This document shows positions 45,139 through 54,254 of a stretch of DNA of 64,000 nucleotides, one piece after another. The position numbers and the translations under genes were made by a program. The notes below the pieces were generated by a model. The model saw only the letters and a list, made by a program, of their open reading frames with translations. It searched no databases and was not told where the DNA came from. Source of the stretch: an uncultured Bellilinea sp. (GTDB lineage Bacteria; Chloroflexota; Anaerolineae; Anaerolineales; Anaerolineaceae); the NCBI GenBank assembly GCA_938040735.1, contig CALHYE010000007.1, positions 119,541-183,540 on the forward strand, in the 5' to 3' direction. Within the stretch, counting starts at the first letter, position 1, and the number at the start of each line of letters is the position of its first letter.

Positions 45139-45917
45139 CTTATTTTATTTCCATCACGAATGAAAAGGGCGGTGTTGCCAAAACCACCACCGCGCTGTCC
45201 TTAGGCGCAGCGCTGGTTGAATCGGGCCGGCAAGTGTTACTGGTTGATCTGGACTCGCAGGCCAATCTTACGCTCGCATTAGGAGCAGATCCGCTCAATG
45301 GCCACGATACAATCCTCAACACGGTGACCGAACAATCCCCAATTCATCAACTATGGCGGGAAACCGGTATTCCGGGTCTGTTCTTCGTCCCTTCCAATCA
45401 TGATCTGGGGTATATTGAACGGGTTTTACCTGCTCGCCCAGAATATGAATTTACCCTTAAAAGAGCCTTTAGCGACAGCCCGCTGCCATTCGATTATGTA
45501 ATTTTTGACTGTCCGCCGTTCTTAGGATCAATGGTAGTCAACGCCTTGACCGCCTCACAATTGCTTATCATCCCAACTCAGGCCGAGTATTTTTCAATCT
45601 ACGCTTTAAAAAACATGATGAGTTTAATCCGCCGCATACGCGCTCAAACCAATCCTGCTCTGACCTACCGGCTTTTGCTCACCATGTTTGACCGCCGCAA
45701 CCGTATCCACCGTACCCTCAGCGAACAGTTGCGCGCCAATTTTGGCAGCGGCGTCCTGGAAACCGTCATTATGATTGACACCCGGCTGCGCGAAAGTCCA
45801 ATCGCCGGGCTGCCAATTATCTATCATGCCCCCAAAAGCCGTTCTGCCTTGCAATACCGCCAATTAGCCCAGGAGATCCTGCAATATGTCGAAAAAGCAA
45901 TTGCTCAACCGGCTTGA
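45135..45917 (+). CDS. Orphan ParA/Soj-type ATPase in the signalling operon
   Basis: This 260-residue ParA-family ATPase has deviant Walker A KGGVAKTTTALSLG, the DLDSQANLTLAL segment (Walker A' region) and FDCPPFLG as switch/Walker B. It is full length and probably binds ATP and non-specific DNA; the basic patch in the last third (RLLLTMFDRRNRIHR) would fit. No parB and no parS-like cluster are in the window. It overlaps the preceding sensor by ATGA and the kinase gene by 32 bases. By analogy with PpfA and ParC, which place cytoplasmic or polar chemoreceptor arrays, I infer that it positions the sensor-kinase assembly. A role in DNA segregation is less likely in this context. Confidence 0.88.
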   Translation: MTYFISITNEKGGVAKTTTALSLGAALVESGRQVLLVDLDSQANLTLALGADPLNGHDTILNTVTEQSPIHQLWRETGIPGLFFVPSNHDLGYIERVLPARPEYEFTLKRAFSDSPLPFDYVIFDCPPFLGSMVVNALTASQLLIIPTQAEYFSIYALKNMMSLIRRIRAQTNPALTYRLLLTMFDRRNRIHRTLSEQLRANFGSGVLETVIMIDTRLRESPIAGLPIIYHAPKSRSALQYRQLAQEILQYVEKAIAQPA

Positions 45918-48900
45918 TCATCTCTTTGCCAACATTGCCGAAGATGCTGCCGAGCAGACCGCTCCACCGCCACCCCTGCTGACGGTTCTCTCGCCATGGA
46001 AGTGGGAAACTGACGAAAGCGGCTATTACACTTTCTGTGAAGAGTCAATCAGGATCTGCCTTGGTTACTCGCCGGATGAGATTGTCGGTCAACCGTTTGC
46101 TTCATTTGGACTTACCAGCGAATCGGTTACCAAATTGCAAAACGCGCTAAAGCAAAATATATTTCCGATTGATCTATCAATTGCGTTCCAATCCAAAAGC
46201 GGCAGCCCTGTAACTATCCGCCTGACCATCTTCAAAAAAGCGCCTGCCAACGGTGAGAAAGGCGGTTTTCACGGTTTTGCCCAACCGCTGGTTGAGAGCA
46301 AACCTGTAACGCCAGAACCTGCCGAAAAGCAACTCTCAGAAAAGAAAATCCCAGACCCGCAACCGACGACTCGCCCACGAAAAGGGACTTTGAAAGCTCA
46401 GGTTCAGCCGAAAGAACGAAAAGCCCCGCTCCCATCCAGCAAACCCCGTCCCCAATCCATTCTGGAAAACCCGGCGATGATTGCCGTTCCTCTGAAAAAG
46501 CGGCAACAAGAAATCGGATTATTAAGAATTATTGCCGATGAGGAACAACGCCGCTGGAGTGAAGAAGAATATCTTCTGGTACAGGAAGTTGCCAATCAAC
46601 TCGGCCTTGCAATCGAAAATGCCGAGTTGTACGCTGCGGTTCAACAGGAACTCAAAGAGAGGGTTCGTGCCGAACAAGAGATTTTACGCCGCAACAAAGA
46701 TCTGGCAGCCTTGAATGAGATTGGTCAACAAATTTCCCGCCTGACCGATAAAGATCAGATTATTACCACTTTGCAACAAGCCCTCGTTCAACTGTTGAAC
46801 TGCCGAAATTTAACCATCGCAATGCTCGACACTGATCGGCAAACCCTGACTTTTCCAGTACACACCCTAGACTTAAACCCTCAACCATTACCTCCCAGAC
46901 CTTTGGGAAACGACCTGATCAGTTATGTTGTTCGCAGCCGGGAGGTCTTGCGCATCAATCAAAATGTGGCAGACGCTTTATCCGCCAAAGGAATTAATTA
47001 CGAACAACCTGTCCCTGCCGCAGCGCTTGCCGTCCCAATGGTCACTGCCGAAAGGGTTATGGGCGTCATTTATCTGCAAGAATTTGAGGACGGCGTCGCA
47101 TTTTCTGACATCCAGGCGGACCTGCTTTCAACCATTGCTTCTCAGGTAGCCATTGCTCTGGCAAATGCCAATCTCTTCCAGGAAGTTACCACTGCCTTGC
47201 AAGCCATTGAGAAACGCGAACGCTACCAAGCCAACGTTGCCCAGGCAGTTGCCACATTGACCGAAAGCGGCGTCCGCGGCATTCCCACCATGTTGGGTTT
47301 CTTAGGTGAGGCAGCCCAATGCGATTACATTTATTTTGCCAGCGCCCGAGAAGATGAACAGGGATTGCACTGGATCGTCACGGACCATTGGATTGCCCCG
47401 GAAATCCGCCCCGGTTCAGATTTGGTCGTCCGGCAGCCGCTTTCTGCCGCCCTGTTTCCCAACTGGGCAGCCACTTTGAAAGAAAAAGGCTGGTTTTCTG
47501 GAAACCCCGAAGATTTCGAGGGCCGCGAGCGGGAATTTCTGCGTCAGCGCGGTATTCAGTCCATGCTGTTACTGGCTGTGCCGGGCAACCGGGATATTCC
47601 CAGTTTTATTGCCTTAGAGCAAAGAACTGCCCGAACATGGAAAAATGATGAAATTGGCGTATTGCAGGTTGCCGCGGATGCTTTGGCAAACACCTTTGTG
47701 CGCCAGGACCTGCTGGAACAATTGCGATCCTCCCTGGATGAGACCGAAACGCTTTACAAAATCAGCCATAATCTGGCTCTGGCAGGCGATTACCACGAAA
47801 TGGTACGCGCAATTGCCGGCGGAATCACCGATGAAAAAGTCAACCGCATCGTGCTGGTTCTCTTTGAACAATCCGATCAATTGAGTACTCCCCTGCTGCG
47901 AATTGCCGCGACATGGCATTCAGGAAGAGGCGCTCCTCCGCCAGCGATTGACACTCTATTGGATTACGCCACTTATAATCCACTCATTTCAATTGAAACC
48001 CCCGTTTTTCATAACGACATCAACGATTTAAGTATTCTGCCCGCTACCCGTTCGGCTTTGGAAGAATTGAAGGTGCGCTCGATTGCGGTTTTGCCGCTCT
48101 GGGCCGCCCGCAAGCAATTAGGCGCGCTGCTTTTCCTATCGGAGGGGTTGCACTTCTTTACGATTCGGGAGATGCGCACCTTCCCGCCGCTGGTTGACCA
48201 AATGGCGACCGCCATCGAGAACATGCGCCTGTTTGAACAAACTCAGGCAGCTCTTGCTGAAACCGAACTCTATTACCGGATCAGCAGTGGGATCGCTCAG
48301 GCAGGGGATGCCGGCGATCTGGTTGATCTGGTGATGACGGAAGTTCTGCCTGCCCGGGCAGAACGGGTAGCAATCATCCAAATTTACAACGACCAGAATG
48401 GCATACCCCTCGAATTTGAAGTAGTTGCCAGCGCCTCGGTCAACGACAATAGCGGACTCACTAACATTCGCCAATCCATCAACCGTTTACCGATTCTCAG
48501 AGAATTACGCGAAGAACCGATCATACTGACCAACCTTGAAAATAGCCGGATTGATCCCCTCTCCAAACAAACATTGCTTCAAATGGGCGTCGTTTCCGGT
48601 ATCTTTGTACCGTTGTTTAGTGCGGGGGAAATCGTTGGTATCCTGGCAGTCACTTCCAGTCAGCCCGCCAGTTATGACCTGGAAGAGGTGCGCGTGCTGA
48701 ACGTTGCCAGCAGTGGTATTGCCGTAGCGCTGGAAAGACAACGCCTTCTCAAGGAAGCCCAGCGCCGCGCGCTCGAACTTCAGGCTGCCGCTGAAATTGC
48801 CCGTGATACCACGAGCGTCCTATCCCAGGATGAGCTCCTCAATCGTATCGTCAATCTCCTTCAAGAGCGGTTTGGTTTTTACCACACCGCCATCTTCTTG

Positions 48901-50790
48901 GTCAATGACGAAGGCACCCATGCGATTATCCAACAAGCCAGCGGTTACGGCGCCTATGAAGTCCTGCAAAGCCGCCAAAAAATTGCGGTTGGCTCACGCT
49001 CAATTATCGGAAAAGTAACCGATACCGGCAGCCCAGTCTTAGTCAACAATGTTGCGGAAAGCCCAATCTACCTGCCCAATCCGCACCTACCAGAAACGCG
49101 CTCGGAATTGGGCATTCCCCTGCGCATTGCCGACCGCGTCATTGGCGCCCTGGATATCCAATCTGACCGACCCAATGCTTTTCAGGAAGATGATCTGGGT
49201 GTGTTCCAGATTCTTGCCGACCAGATTGCCGTGGCGATTGAGAACGCACGCGCCTACGAACTTGCCCAAAAAGCCTACGAGGAAATGCGCGAAGTGGACC
49301 GTTTGAAGTCTCAATTCCTGGCAAACATGAGCCATGAGCTGCGCACCCCCTTAAACTCGATTATTGGCTTTTCGCGGGTAATTCTCAAAGGAATTGATGG
49401 ACCGATCAATGATCTCCAAAAACAGGATCTGACCTCCATCTATAATTCTGGTCAGCATTTGCTCGGCTTGATCAACGATGTCCTCGACCTCTCTAAGATC
49501 GAAGCCGGAAAAATGGAGTTACAGTTCGAGGAAGTCAATATTGCCGATCTGGTCAATTCCGTCATGTCCACGGCTGTGGGATTGGTGAAAGACAAACCCA
49601 TCAAACTCAGTCATCATGTCGAACCTGATTTACCGCTGGTCATTGCCGATAACACCCGCATCCGGCAGGTTTTGCTCAACTTTATTTCTAATGCCGCTAA
49701 ATTCACCGATGCCGGATCAATCACCGTCGAAGCGAAAAAGTCCACCAGTCCCGACAACAAGCCCGAAGTTATGGTGATTGTTACCGACACAGGTCAGGGT
49801 ATTGACGAAAAAGGTCGAGAAAAATTATTCCTGCCGTTTTCTCAAGTGGACGATTCTCCCACTCGGAAAACGGGCGGTACCGGCTTGGGTCTCTCTATTT
49901 CTCGTTCCTTCATTGAACTGCACGGCGGGCGGATTGGGCTGTTGTGGAGTGAAGTAGGCAAAGGCAGCGCGTTCTACTTTACCCTGCCGGTTAAGCAGGC
50001 AGTCAAACCAACCAGTGAACTGAAATCGGATGAAATTCTCTCGAAAACTGAAAAAGTGATTTTAGCCATTGACGACGATTTACAAGTCATCAAACTGTAC
50101 GAACGCTTCTTGCAGTCCAGCGGTTATAAAGTCATTCCGTTAACTCAACCAAAACTTGCGGTTGAAAAAGCCAAATCCCTTCAACCTTTTGCCATTACAT
50201 TGGATATCATGATGCCGGAAGTAGATGGCTGGCAGGTCATTCATGCCTTGAAGAATGATCCCGCAACGAGGGATATTCCGGTAATCATTTGCAGCATTCT
50301 GGAAGAAGAAGAGAAAGGGTTTAGTTTAGGCGCAGCCGATTATCTGGTAAAGCCATTCTTGCAAGAAGATCTGGTTAACGCAGTTTACCGACTTAACCGC
50401 CAAAACCGAATTCATCGTATCCTGGTTGTGGATGATTCGCTGGAAGATCAAAGGCTAATCCAGAAAACCCTTGCGGAACAGAAGAATTTTGAAATCTTTG
50501 CCGCCTTTGATGGTGAAAAAGCCCTGCAGATGATCCACAACATCAAACCGGATGCAGTCATCCTTGACCTCTTCATGCCGGGGTTGGATGGTTTTCAATT
50601 GCTGGAAAAAATCCGCACCGACAACGATTTCCGTAACATCCCCATCATTATTCTCACCGGCGCTGATCTGACTCCCGAACAGCATCATCAGCTGGCCAGT
50701 TTCGGTCAGAATATGCTTAACAAAAGTTACCTGCGGGAAAAAGACTTACTTAACCACATCGAGCAGGCTCTCCTTCGAATTCAAGTCTAA
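45886..50790 (+). CDS. Hybrid histidine kinase: PAS-half GAF-5 GAF-HisKA-HATPase-REC-REC
   Basis: This 1634-residue cytoplasmic protein has no membrane segment. It has a PAS-like domain (about 32-135), a Pro/Lys-rich linker (136-195), a GAF C-half (196-255), five GAFs (about 270-430, 445-610, 618-785, 790-955, 965-1125), and HisKA with His1150 in NMSHELRTPLNS. The HATPase has N-box Asn1265/Asn1269, DTGQGI at 1301 and GGTGLGLSIS at 1330. Two receivers follow: Asp1440 (Lys1489) and Asp1561 (Lys1613). It is the only histidine kinase of the plus-strand operon and the likely hub for the four sensors. The start has AGGAG upstream and overlaps the ParA gene by 32 bases. No Hpt domain is present. Confidence 0.93.
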   Translation: MSKKQLLNRLDHLFANIAEDAAEQTAPPPPLLTVLSPWKWETDESGYYTFCEESIRICLGYSPDEIVGQPFASFGLTSESVTKLQNALKQNIFPIDLSIAFQSKSGSPVTIRLTIFKKAPANGEKGGFHGFAQPLVESKPVTPEPAEKQLSEKKIPDPQPTTRPRKGTLKAQVQPKERKAPLPSSKPRPQSILENPAMIAVPLKKRQQEIGLLRIIADEEQRRWSEEEYLLVQEVANQLGLAIENAELYAAVQQELKERVRAEQEILRRNKDLAALNEIGQQISRLTDKDQIITTLQQALVQLLNCRNLTIAMLDTDRQTLTFPVHTLDLNPQPLPPRPLGNDLISYVVRSREVLRINQNVADALSAKGINYEQPVPAAALAVPMVTAERVMGVIYLQEFEDGVAFSDIQADLLSTIASQVAIALANANLFQEVTTALQAIEKRERYQANVAQAVATLTESGVRGIPTMLGFLGEAAQCDYIYFASAREDEQGLHWIVTDHWIAPEIRPGSDLVVRQPLSAALFPNWAATLKEKGWFSGNPEDFEGREREFLRQRGIQSMLLLAVPGNRDIPSFIALEQRTARTWKNDEIGVLQVAADALANTFVRQDLLEQLRSSLDETETLYKISHNLALAGDYHEMVRAIAGGITDEKVNRIVLVLFEQSDQLSTPLLRIAATWHSGRGAPPPAIDTLLDYATYNPLISIETPVFHNDINDLSILPATRSALEELKVRSIAVLPLWAARKQLGALLFLSEGLHFFTIREMRTFPPLVDQMATAIENMRLFEQTQAALAETELYYRISSGIAQAGDAGDLVDLVMTEVLPARAERVAIIQIYNDQNGIPLEFEVVASASVNDNSGLTNIRQSINRLPILRELREEPIILTNLENSRIDPLSKQTLLQMGVVSGIFVPLFSAGEIVGILAVTSSQPASYDLEEVRVLNVASSGIAVALERQRLLKEAQRRALELQAAAEIARDTTSVLSQDELLNRIVNLLQERFGFYHTAIFLVNDEGTHAIIQQASGYGAYEVLQSRQKIAVGSRSIIGKVTDTGSPVLVNNVAESPIYLPNPHLPETRSELGIPLRIADRVIGALDIQSDRPNAFQEDDLGVFQILADQIAVAIENARAYELAQKAYEEMREVDRLKSQFLANMSHELRTPLNSIIGFSRVILKGIDGPINDLQKQDLTSIYNSGQHLLGLINDVLDLSKIEAGKMELQFEEVNIADLVNSVMSTAVGLVKDKPIKLSHHVEPDLPLVIADNTRIRQVLLNFISNAAKFTDAGSITVEAKKSTSPDNKPEVMVIVTDTGQGIDEKGREKLFLPFSQVDDSPTRKTGGTGLGLSISRSFIELHGGRIGLLWSEVGKGSAFYFTLPVKQAVKPTSELKSDEILSKTEKVILAIDDDLQVIKLYERFLQSSGYKVIPLTQPKLAVEKAKSLQPFAITLDIMMPEVDGWQVIHALKNDPATRDIPVIICSILEEEEKGFSLGAADYLVKPFLQEDLVNAVYRLNRQNRIHRILVVDDSLEDQRLIQKTLAEQKNFEIFAAFDGEKALQMIHNIKPDAVILDLFMPGLDGFQLLEKIRTDNDFRNIPIIILTGADLTPEQHHQLASFGQNMLNKSYLREKDLLNHIEQALLRIQV

Positions 50791-50813
50791 CTTCAATTGA
50801 GGATTACCCGTTA

Positions 50814-52499
50814 ATGAATTTATCGTTCGCCATTGAATGTCTGGATTGTGGTCACCAATCCCCTTTTTTGCCTACTCAATCCACCTGTCCGAAGTGTGGC
50901 AGTGTCTGGCGCAAGGCTGTTTATGATTATGAAACGATCGGAAAAAATCTGCCGAATGTGATTGCCCGCCGTCCATTTAACATTTGGCGCTACCGCGAAT
51001 TGCTTCCCGTTGTCAACCCCAATCCCGATCTTTGTTTGAATGAAGGGGGAACCCCCTTAGTACGGGCTTTGAATTTGGGAATGATTCTCAGTCATCCCAA
51101 TTTATACCTCAAAGATGAGCGGCAAGGGCCTACCGCCTCATTCAAAGACCGTCAGGCAGCCGTAACAATCTCCGCTTTGAAAGAAGCGGGCATTACCGAA
51201 GCCGTGATAGCCTCCACCGGCAATGTTGCCATCGCTTATTCCGCTTATGCGGCTCGTGCCGGCATCAAATTATGGGCATTTCTTACCAGTCTTGTCCCGG
51301 CCGCAAAAATGCGCGAAGTCGCTTTATACGGCACACAGGTCATCAAAGTAACCGGCTCTTACGATCAGGCAAAGCAGGTTGCGGCAGAATTTGCCCGCCA
51401 ACGCGGTCTATACCTGGATGCCGGCGCAAAGAGTATCCCCAGCGTTGAATCTATGAAAACGATTGCTTTTGAAATTGCCGAGCAATTCACCACCCAAAAA
51501 GGCAATTCGCTACAACCAGCCGATGGGTTGTCCGTTCTCCCATGGAAAACACCCGACTGGTACATCCAATCGGTGAGCGGCGGAATGGGGCCACTGGGCG
51601 TCTATAAAGGGTTCCAAGAACTTTATCAGATGGGAATCATTGAACGTATCCCTAAAATTGCGGTTATTCAGGTTGAAGGCTGCGCCCCCATGGTTCATGC
51701 CTGGCGGCAAGGGCTTGAGAATGCGGCTGCGGTTCGATCTCCCCATACCCTGATCGCAACCCTGGCAACCGGAGACCCCGGCCGCACGTATACCCTTCTG
51801 CGTCGGCAAATCCTACAAACTGGCGGGACTTTTGAAATGGTCAGCGACCAGGAGGCCTTCCGAGCCATGCACTTCTTGGCGAAGATGGAAGGTCTTTCCA
51901 TTGAACCAGCCGCCGGGGTGGCGGTAGCAGGATTGATCAAACTCGTGCGGGCTGGGCAAATCGCCCCCGAGGAAAGCGTCGTGATTAATGTCAGCGGTCA
52001 TACCATGCCGATTGAGCGCAATATCCTCGGCGAAGGATGGTCCAAAGATGTAATCTTGCCTTCGGAGCAAATGGAGGAAAGCGCAGAGGAAGGTTTGCTC
52101 GCGGCCCTCAGCAAAGTAGCCATTGACCGCTTCCCACGCATTGCCATTGTGGACGACAACCCGGACGTACGGCGGCTGATTCGCAGAATTTTACAATCTC
52201 AGGGAGATTACGAACTCTTTGAGGCTGCCAACGGCTTTGAAGCCGTTGAATTGATCCGCTCCCAACGTCCCAATCTGGTCATTCTTGACCTGATGATGCC
52301 GGAAATGGATGGTTTTGCGGTCATGGAAGCCCTGAAGGCCGATCCAAACACCGCCGAGATACCCATCATTGTCATTACTGCCAAAGAACTGAGTCCGGGC
52401 GAAAAAGAACGTCTGCGAGGTCACATTCAAACACTGATGCAGAAAGGGGATTTTATGAGCGATGACTTGTTGGATGAGGTACGGGCATTTTTGAAGTAA
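50814..52499 (+). CDS. Threonine synthase-like PLP enzyme fused to a receiver domain
   Basis: This 561-residue protein has an N-terminal zinc-ribbon (Cys9, 12, 25, 28), as in many threonine synthases, and then a fold-type II PLP domain (about 75-410). The PLP Lys is probably Lys111 in TASFKDRQA, with the ASTGNVAIAY phosphate loop and the INVSGHTMP segment near 391. A linker (410-440) leads to a complete REC domain (441-560): Asp447/448, phospho-acceptor Asp492 in VILDLMMPEMDGF, Thr in VITAKE, Lys544. Threonine synthase makes threonine from O-phosphohomoserine, but the substrate is not proven here. It lies 23 bases after the hybrid kinase. The fusion suggests control of the enzyme by phosphorylation. 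Confidence 0.9.
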   Translation: MNLSFAIECLDCGHQSPFLPTQSTCPKCGSVWRKAVYDYETIGKNLPNVIARRPFNIWRYRELLPVVNPNPDLCLNEGGTPLVRALNLGMILSHPNLYLKDERQGPTASFKDRQAAVTISALKEAGITEAVIASTGNVAIAYSAYAARAGIKLWAFLTSLVPAAKMREVALYGTQVIKVTGSYDQAKQVAAEFARQRGLYLDAGAKSIPSVESMKTIAFEIAEQFTTQKGNSLQPADGLSVLPWKTPDWYIQSVSGGMGPLGVYKGFQELYQMGIIERIPKIAVIQVEGCAPMVHAWRQGLENAAAVRSPHTLIATLATGDPGRTYTLLRRQILQTGGTFEMVSDQEAFRAMHFLAKMEGLSIEPAAGVAVAGLIKLVRAGQIAPEESVVINVSGHTMPIERNILGEGWSKDVILPSEQMEESAEEGLLAALSKVAIDRFPRIAIVDDNPDVRRLIRRILQSQGDYELFEAANGFEAVELIRSQRPNLVILDLMMPEMDGFAVMEALKADPNTAEIPIIVITAKELSPGEKERLRGHIQTLMQKGDFMSDDLLDEVRAFLK

Positions 52500-52528
52500 T
52501 CCCTTGCCACTGAGAGTCGCTGATCATC

Positions 52529-53473
52529 ATGGAACGCAAAAACCGCTCTCAGGGGATTAATGCGGCCTTATCCTCAGCCATTTTGCTGGGATTACTGCCA
52601 ATCTTTGGAAAGCAAGCCTTGCTTTCCGGTTTTTCCCCGTTAGCGGTGGTGGCAGTGCGTACAACGCTGGCAGTCAGCCTGCTGGCGGTCTTCATGCTTT
52701 TTCAGCGTCCCTATTTGTACATTTATCCGGTTGGTCTGATTGGCTGTTTTCTGGCGGGTTTTATCAACGGGATTGGTTCCATTTTTTATTATGTCGCGCT
52801 TGCCCGTTTGGAAGCCAGCATCGGTCATCTGCTTTACTCTTTTTACCCGCTCTTTGTTGCCTTCTGGCTGCTGCTCGACCGTCAGACTATATCCCTGCTG
52901 ACCGTTTTTCGATTGAGTCTTGCACTGCCCGGCGCTTATTTATTACTGAATAGCGGCTCCGATTCGATGGATTGGCTGGGCGCGCTTTTCATGTTGATTT
53001 CAGCGGCTTTTTATGCTTTACATCTGATCATCAATCAGCGCATTCTTTACGAGGCTCCGCCGCCCACTGTAACTTTTTATACCTTGTTGGGCATGGCAAT
53101 CACCGTCTTGACCGGCTACTTACTTTTTGACCGTCAGTTACCGGCGGGCAATCCTTCCTGGCTGCCGTTGATTGGAATGGGAGCGATCACTTTTCTCGCC
53201 CGTCTCACCCTGTTTATGGGTGTCAAAAAATTGGGTGGACTGCAGACTGCGCTTTTGGGGTTGGGAGAATTAATGGTTACAGTCGTCCTTGCCCGGTTAT
53301 GGTTGGGTGAAACTCTGAATGCCTTTCAATGGTTAGGCGCGTTGTGCATCGGCGCTAGTCTGTTTTTGGTCGGTTTTGAAAAACAACCCACCGAGAAGCG
53401 GCATCAAACGGGCTGGTTGGCGTGGTTAAATCCGCCGCGTATGCCTACCACCCATCTGCCATGGCAGAAATAA
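52529..53473 (+). CDS. EamA/DMT-family transporter
   Basis: This 314-residue protein has about ten membrane helices in two EamA repeats, with SAILLGLLPIFGKQALL at the start of the first and LITAAFYALHLIINQ-like helices opening the second. Members export amino acids or other metabolites. It starts 29 bases after the threonine-synthase-receiver gene and may belong to the same transcript, which would fit export of threonine, homoserine or a related product; this is inference. It converges on the regulator gene with a 2-base gap. No Shine-Dalgarno is clear. Confidence 0.83.
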   Translation: MERKNRSQGINAALSSAILLGLLPIFGKQALLSGFSPLAVVAVRTTLAVSLLAVFMLFQRPYLYIYPVGLIGCFLAGFINGIGSIFYYVALARLEASIGHLLYSFYPLFVAFWLLLDRQTISLLTVFRLSLALPGAYLLLNSGSDSMDWLGALFMLISAAFYALHLIINQRILYEAPPPTVTFYTLLGMAITVLTGYLLFDRQLPAGNPSWLPLIGMGAITFLARLTLFMGVKKLGGLQTALLGLGELMVTVVLARLWLGETLNAFQWLGALCIGASLFLVGFEKQPTEKRHQTGWLAWLNPPRMPTTHLPWQK

Positions 53474-53475
53474 AC

Positions 53476-54249
53476 TCAGCCAAGCGCCCCGCTCTCCCTT
53501 TCTTCAATTTCCAGCATATATCCCGAACCCCGCACATTGCGAATCCATTGATCGCCGCCCGGTAAGCCGGCCAGTTTGCGATTCAGGCGCGAAAAAACCG
53601 GACGCAGGATTTTGGCAGCCTCTTCGGCCCCAAGGCGGTAACCATAAACTATGCGCACCAATTCTTGGTGACGCATCACCAATGCATGATTTGCCAGCAA
53701 GACCCCCAACAACTTTCCTTCGTTTGGTGTCAGATGAATGGTTTCTTCATTCCACGTAATGATGCGCCGCATCAAGTCAATTTGAACCCCATTCGAAAGG
53801 CGCAATAGCGTGTTTTCTCCCTTCAATACGCTATTCGTTTGATATTCAACCCGCTGCTCCAACACCAATCCCCTGGATGGGCTGGCTTCATCATCCAGCA
53901 AAGCCTTGCGAATGCTATTCAAGATGACCTCCGGCGAAACCGGCTTTAGTAAATAATCGGCCACTTTTAATCGCAAAGCATGAACCGCCGATTCAAAACT
54001 GCCATGGGCTGTGAGAATAATCACTTTCAAACGTGGATACTTTACGGCCGTTTCTTCCAGGACTTGAATGCCAGAAAGATCGGGCATACGCAAATCTAAC
54101 AACATTAAATCATAATTGAGCCGCGCCAGGGCTTGCAGCGCCGCAGCGCCGTTCTCAACTCCATCGGCATCAAAGCCCTCTAGCTGCAAAATTCTCAGCA
54201 GGGTGACCCGGGCTGCATCTTCATCATCCACAATCAAAATCCTGGGCAT
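53476..54249 (-). CDS. Response regulator with REC and winged-helix DNA-binding domain
   Basis: This 257-residue regulator has REC (about 1-120; acidic pair VDDED, phospho-acceptor Asp52 in LLDLRMPDLSG, Lys in LLKPVS). A linker strand and an OmpR-type winged helix (about 165-250; TPNEGKLLGVLLAN and the wing WIRNVRGSGYML) follow. It is a transcription factor, the partner of the kinase directly upstream. The ATG at 54249 is preferred because AAGGATGA lies 9 bases before it; an in-frame ATG at 54258 overlaps the kinase stop as ATGA. Candidate targets are the lactate permease gene or the sensor operon; this is inferred from position only. Confidence 0.9.
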   Translation of the reverse strand: MPRILIVDDEDAARVTLLRILQLEGFDADGVENGAAALQALARLNYDLMLLDLRMPDLSGIQVLEETAVKYPRLKVIILTAHGSFESAVHALRLKVADYLLKPVSPEVILNSIRKALLDDEASPSRGLVLEQRVEYQTNSVLKGENTLLRLSNGVQIDLMRRIITWNEETIHLTPNEGKLLGVLLANHALVMRHQELVRIVYGYRLGAEEAAKILRPVFSRLNRKLAGLPGGDQWIRNVRGSGYMLEIEERESGALG

Positions 54250-54254
54250 GTCAA

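Noticed and set aside
45886..46490. Kinase N-terminal half-GAF as decay of a full GAF
   Set aside because: The same half-module appears in three other proteins of the operon with conserved strands, which argues against random decay, although it is not proof.
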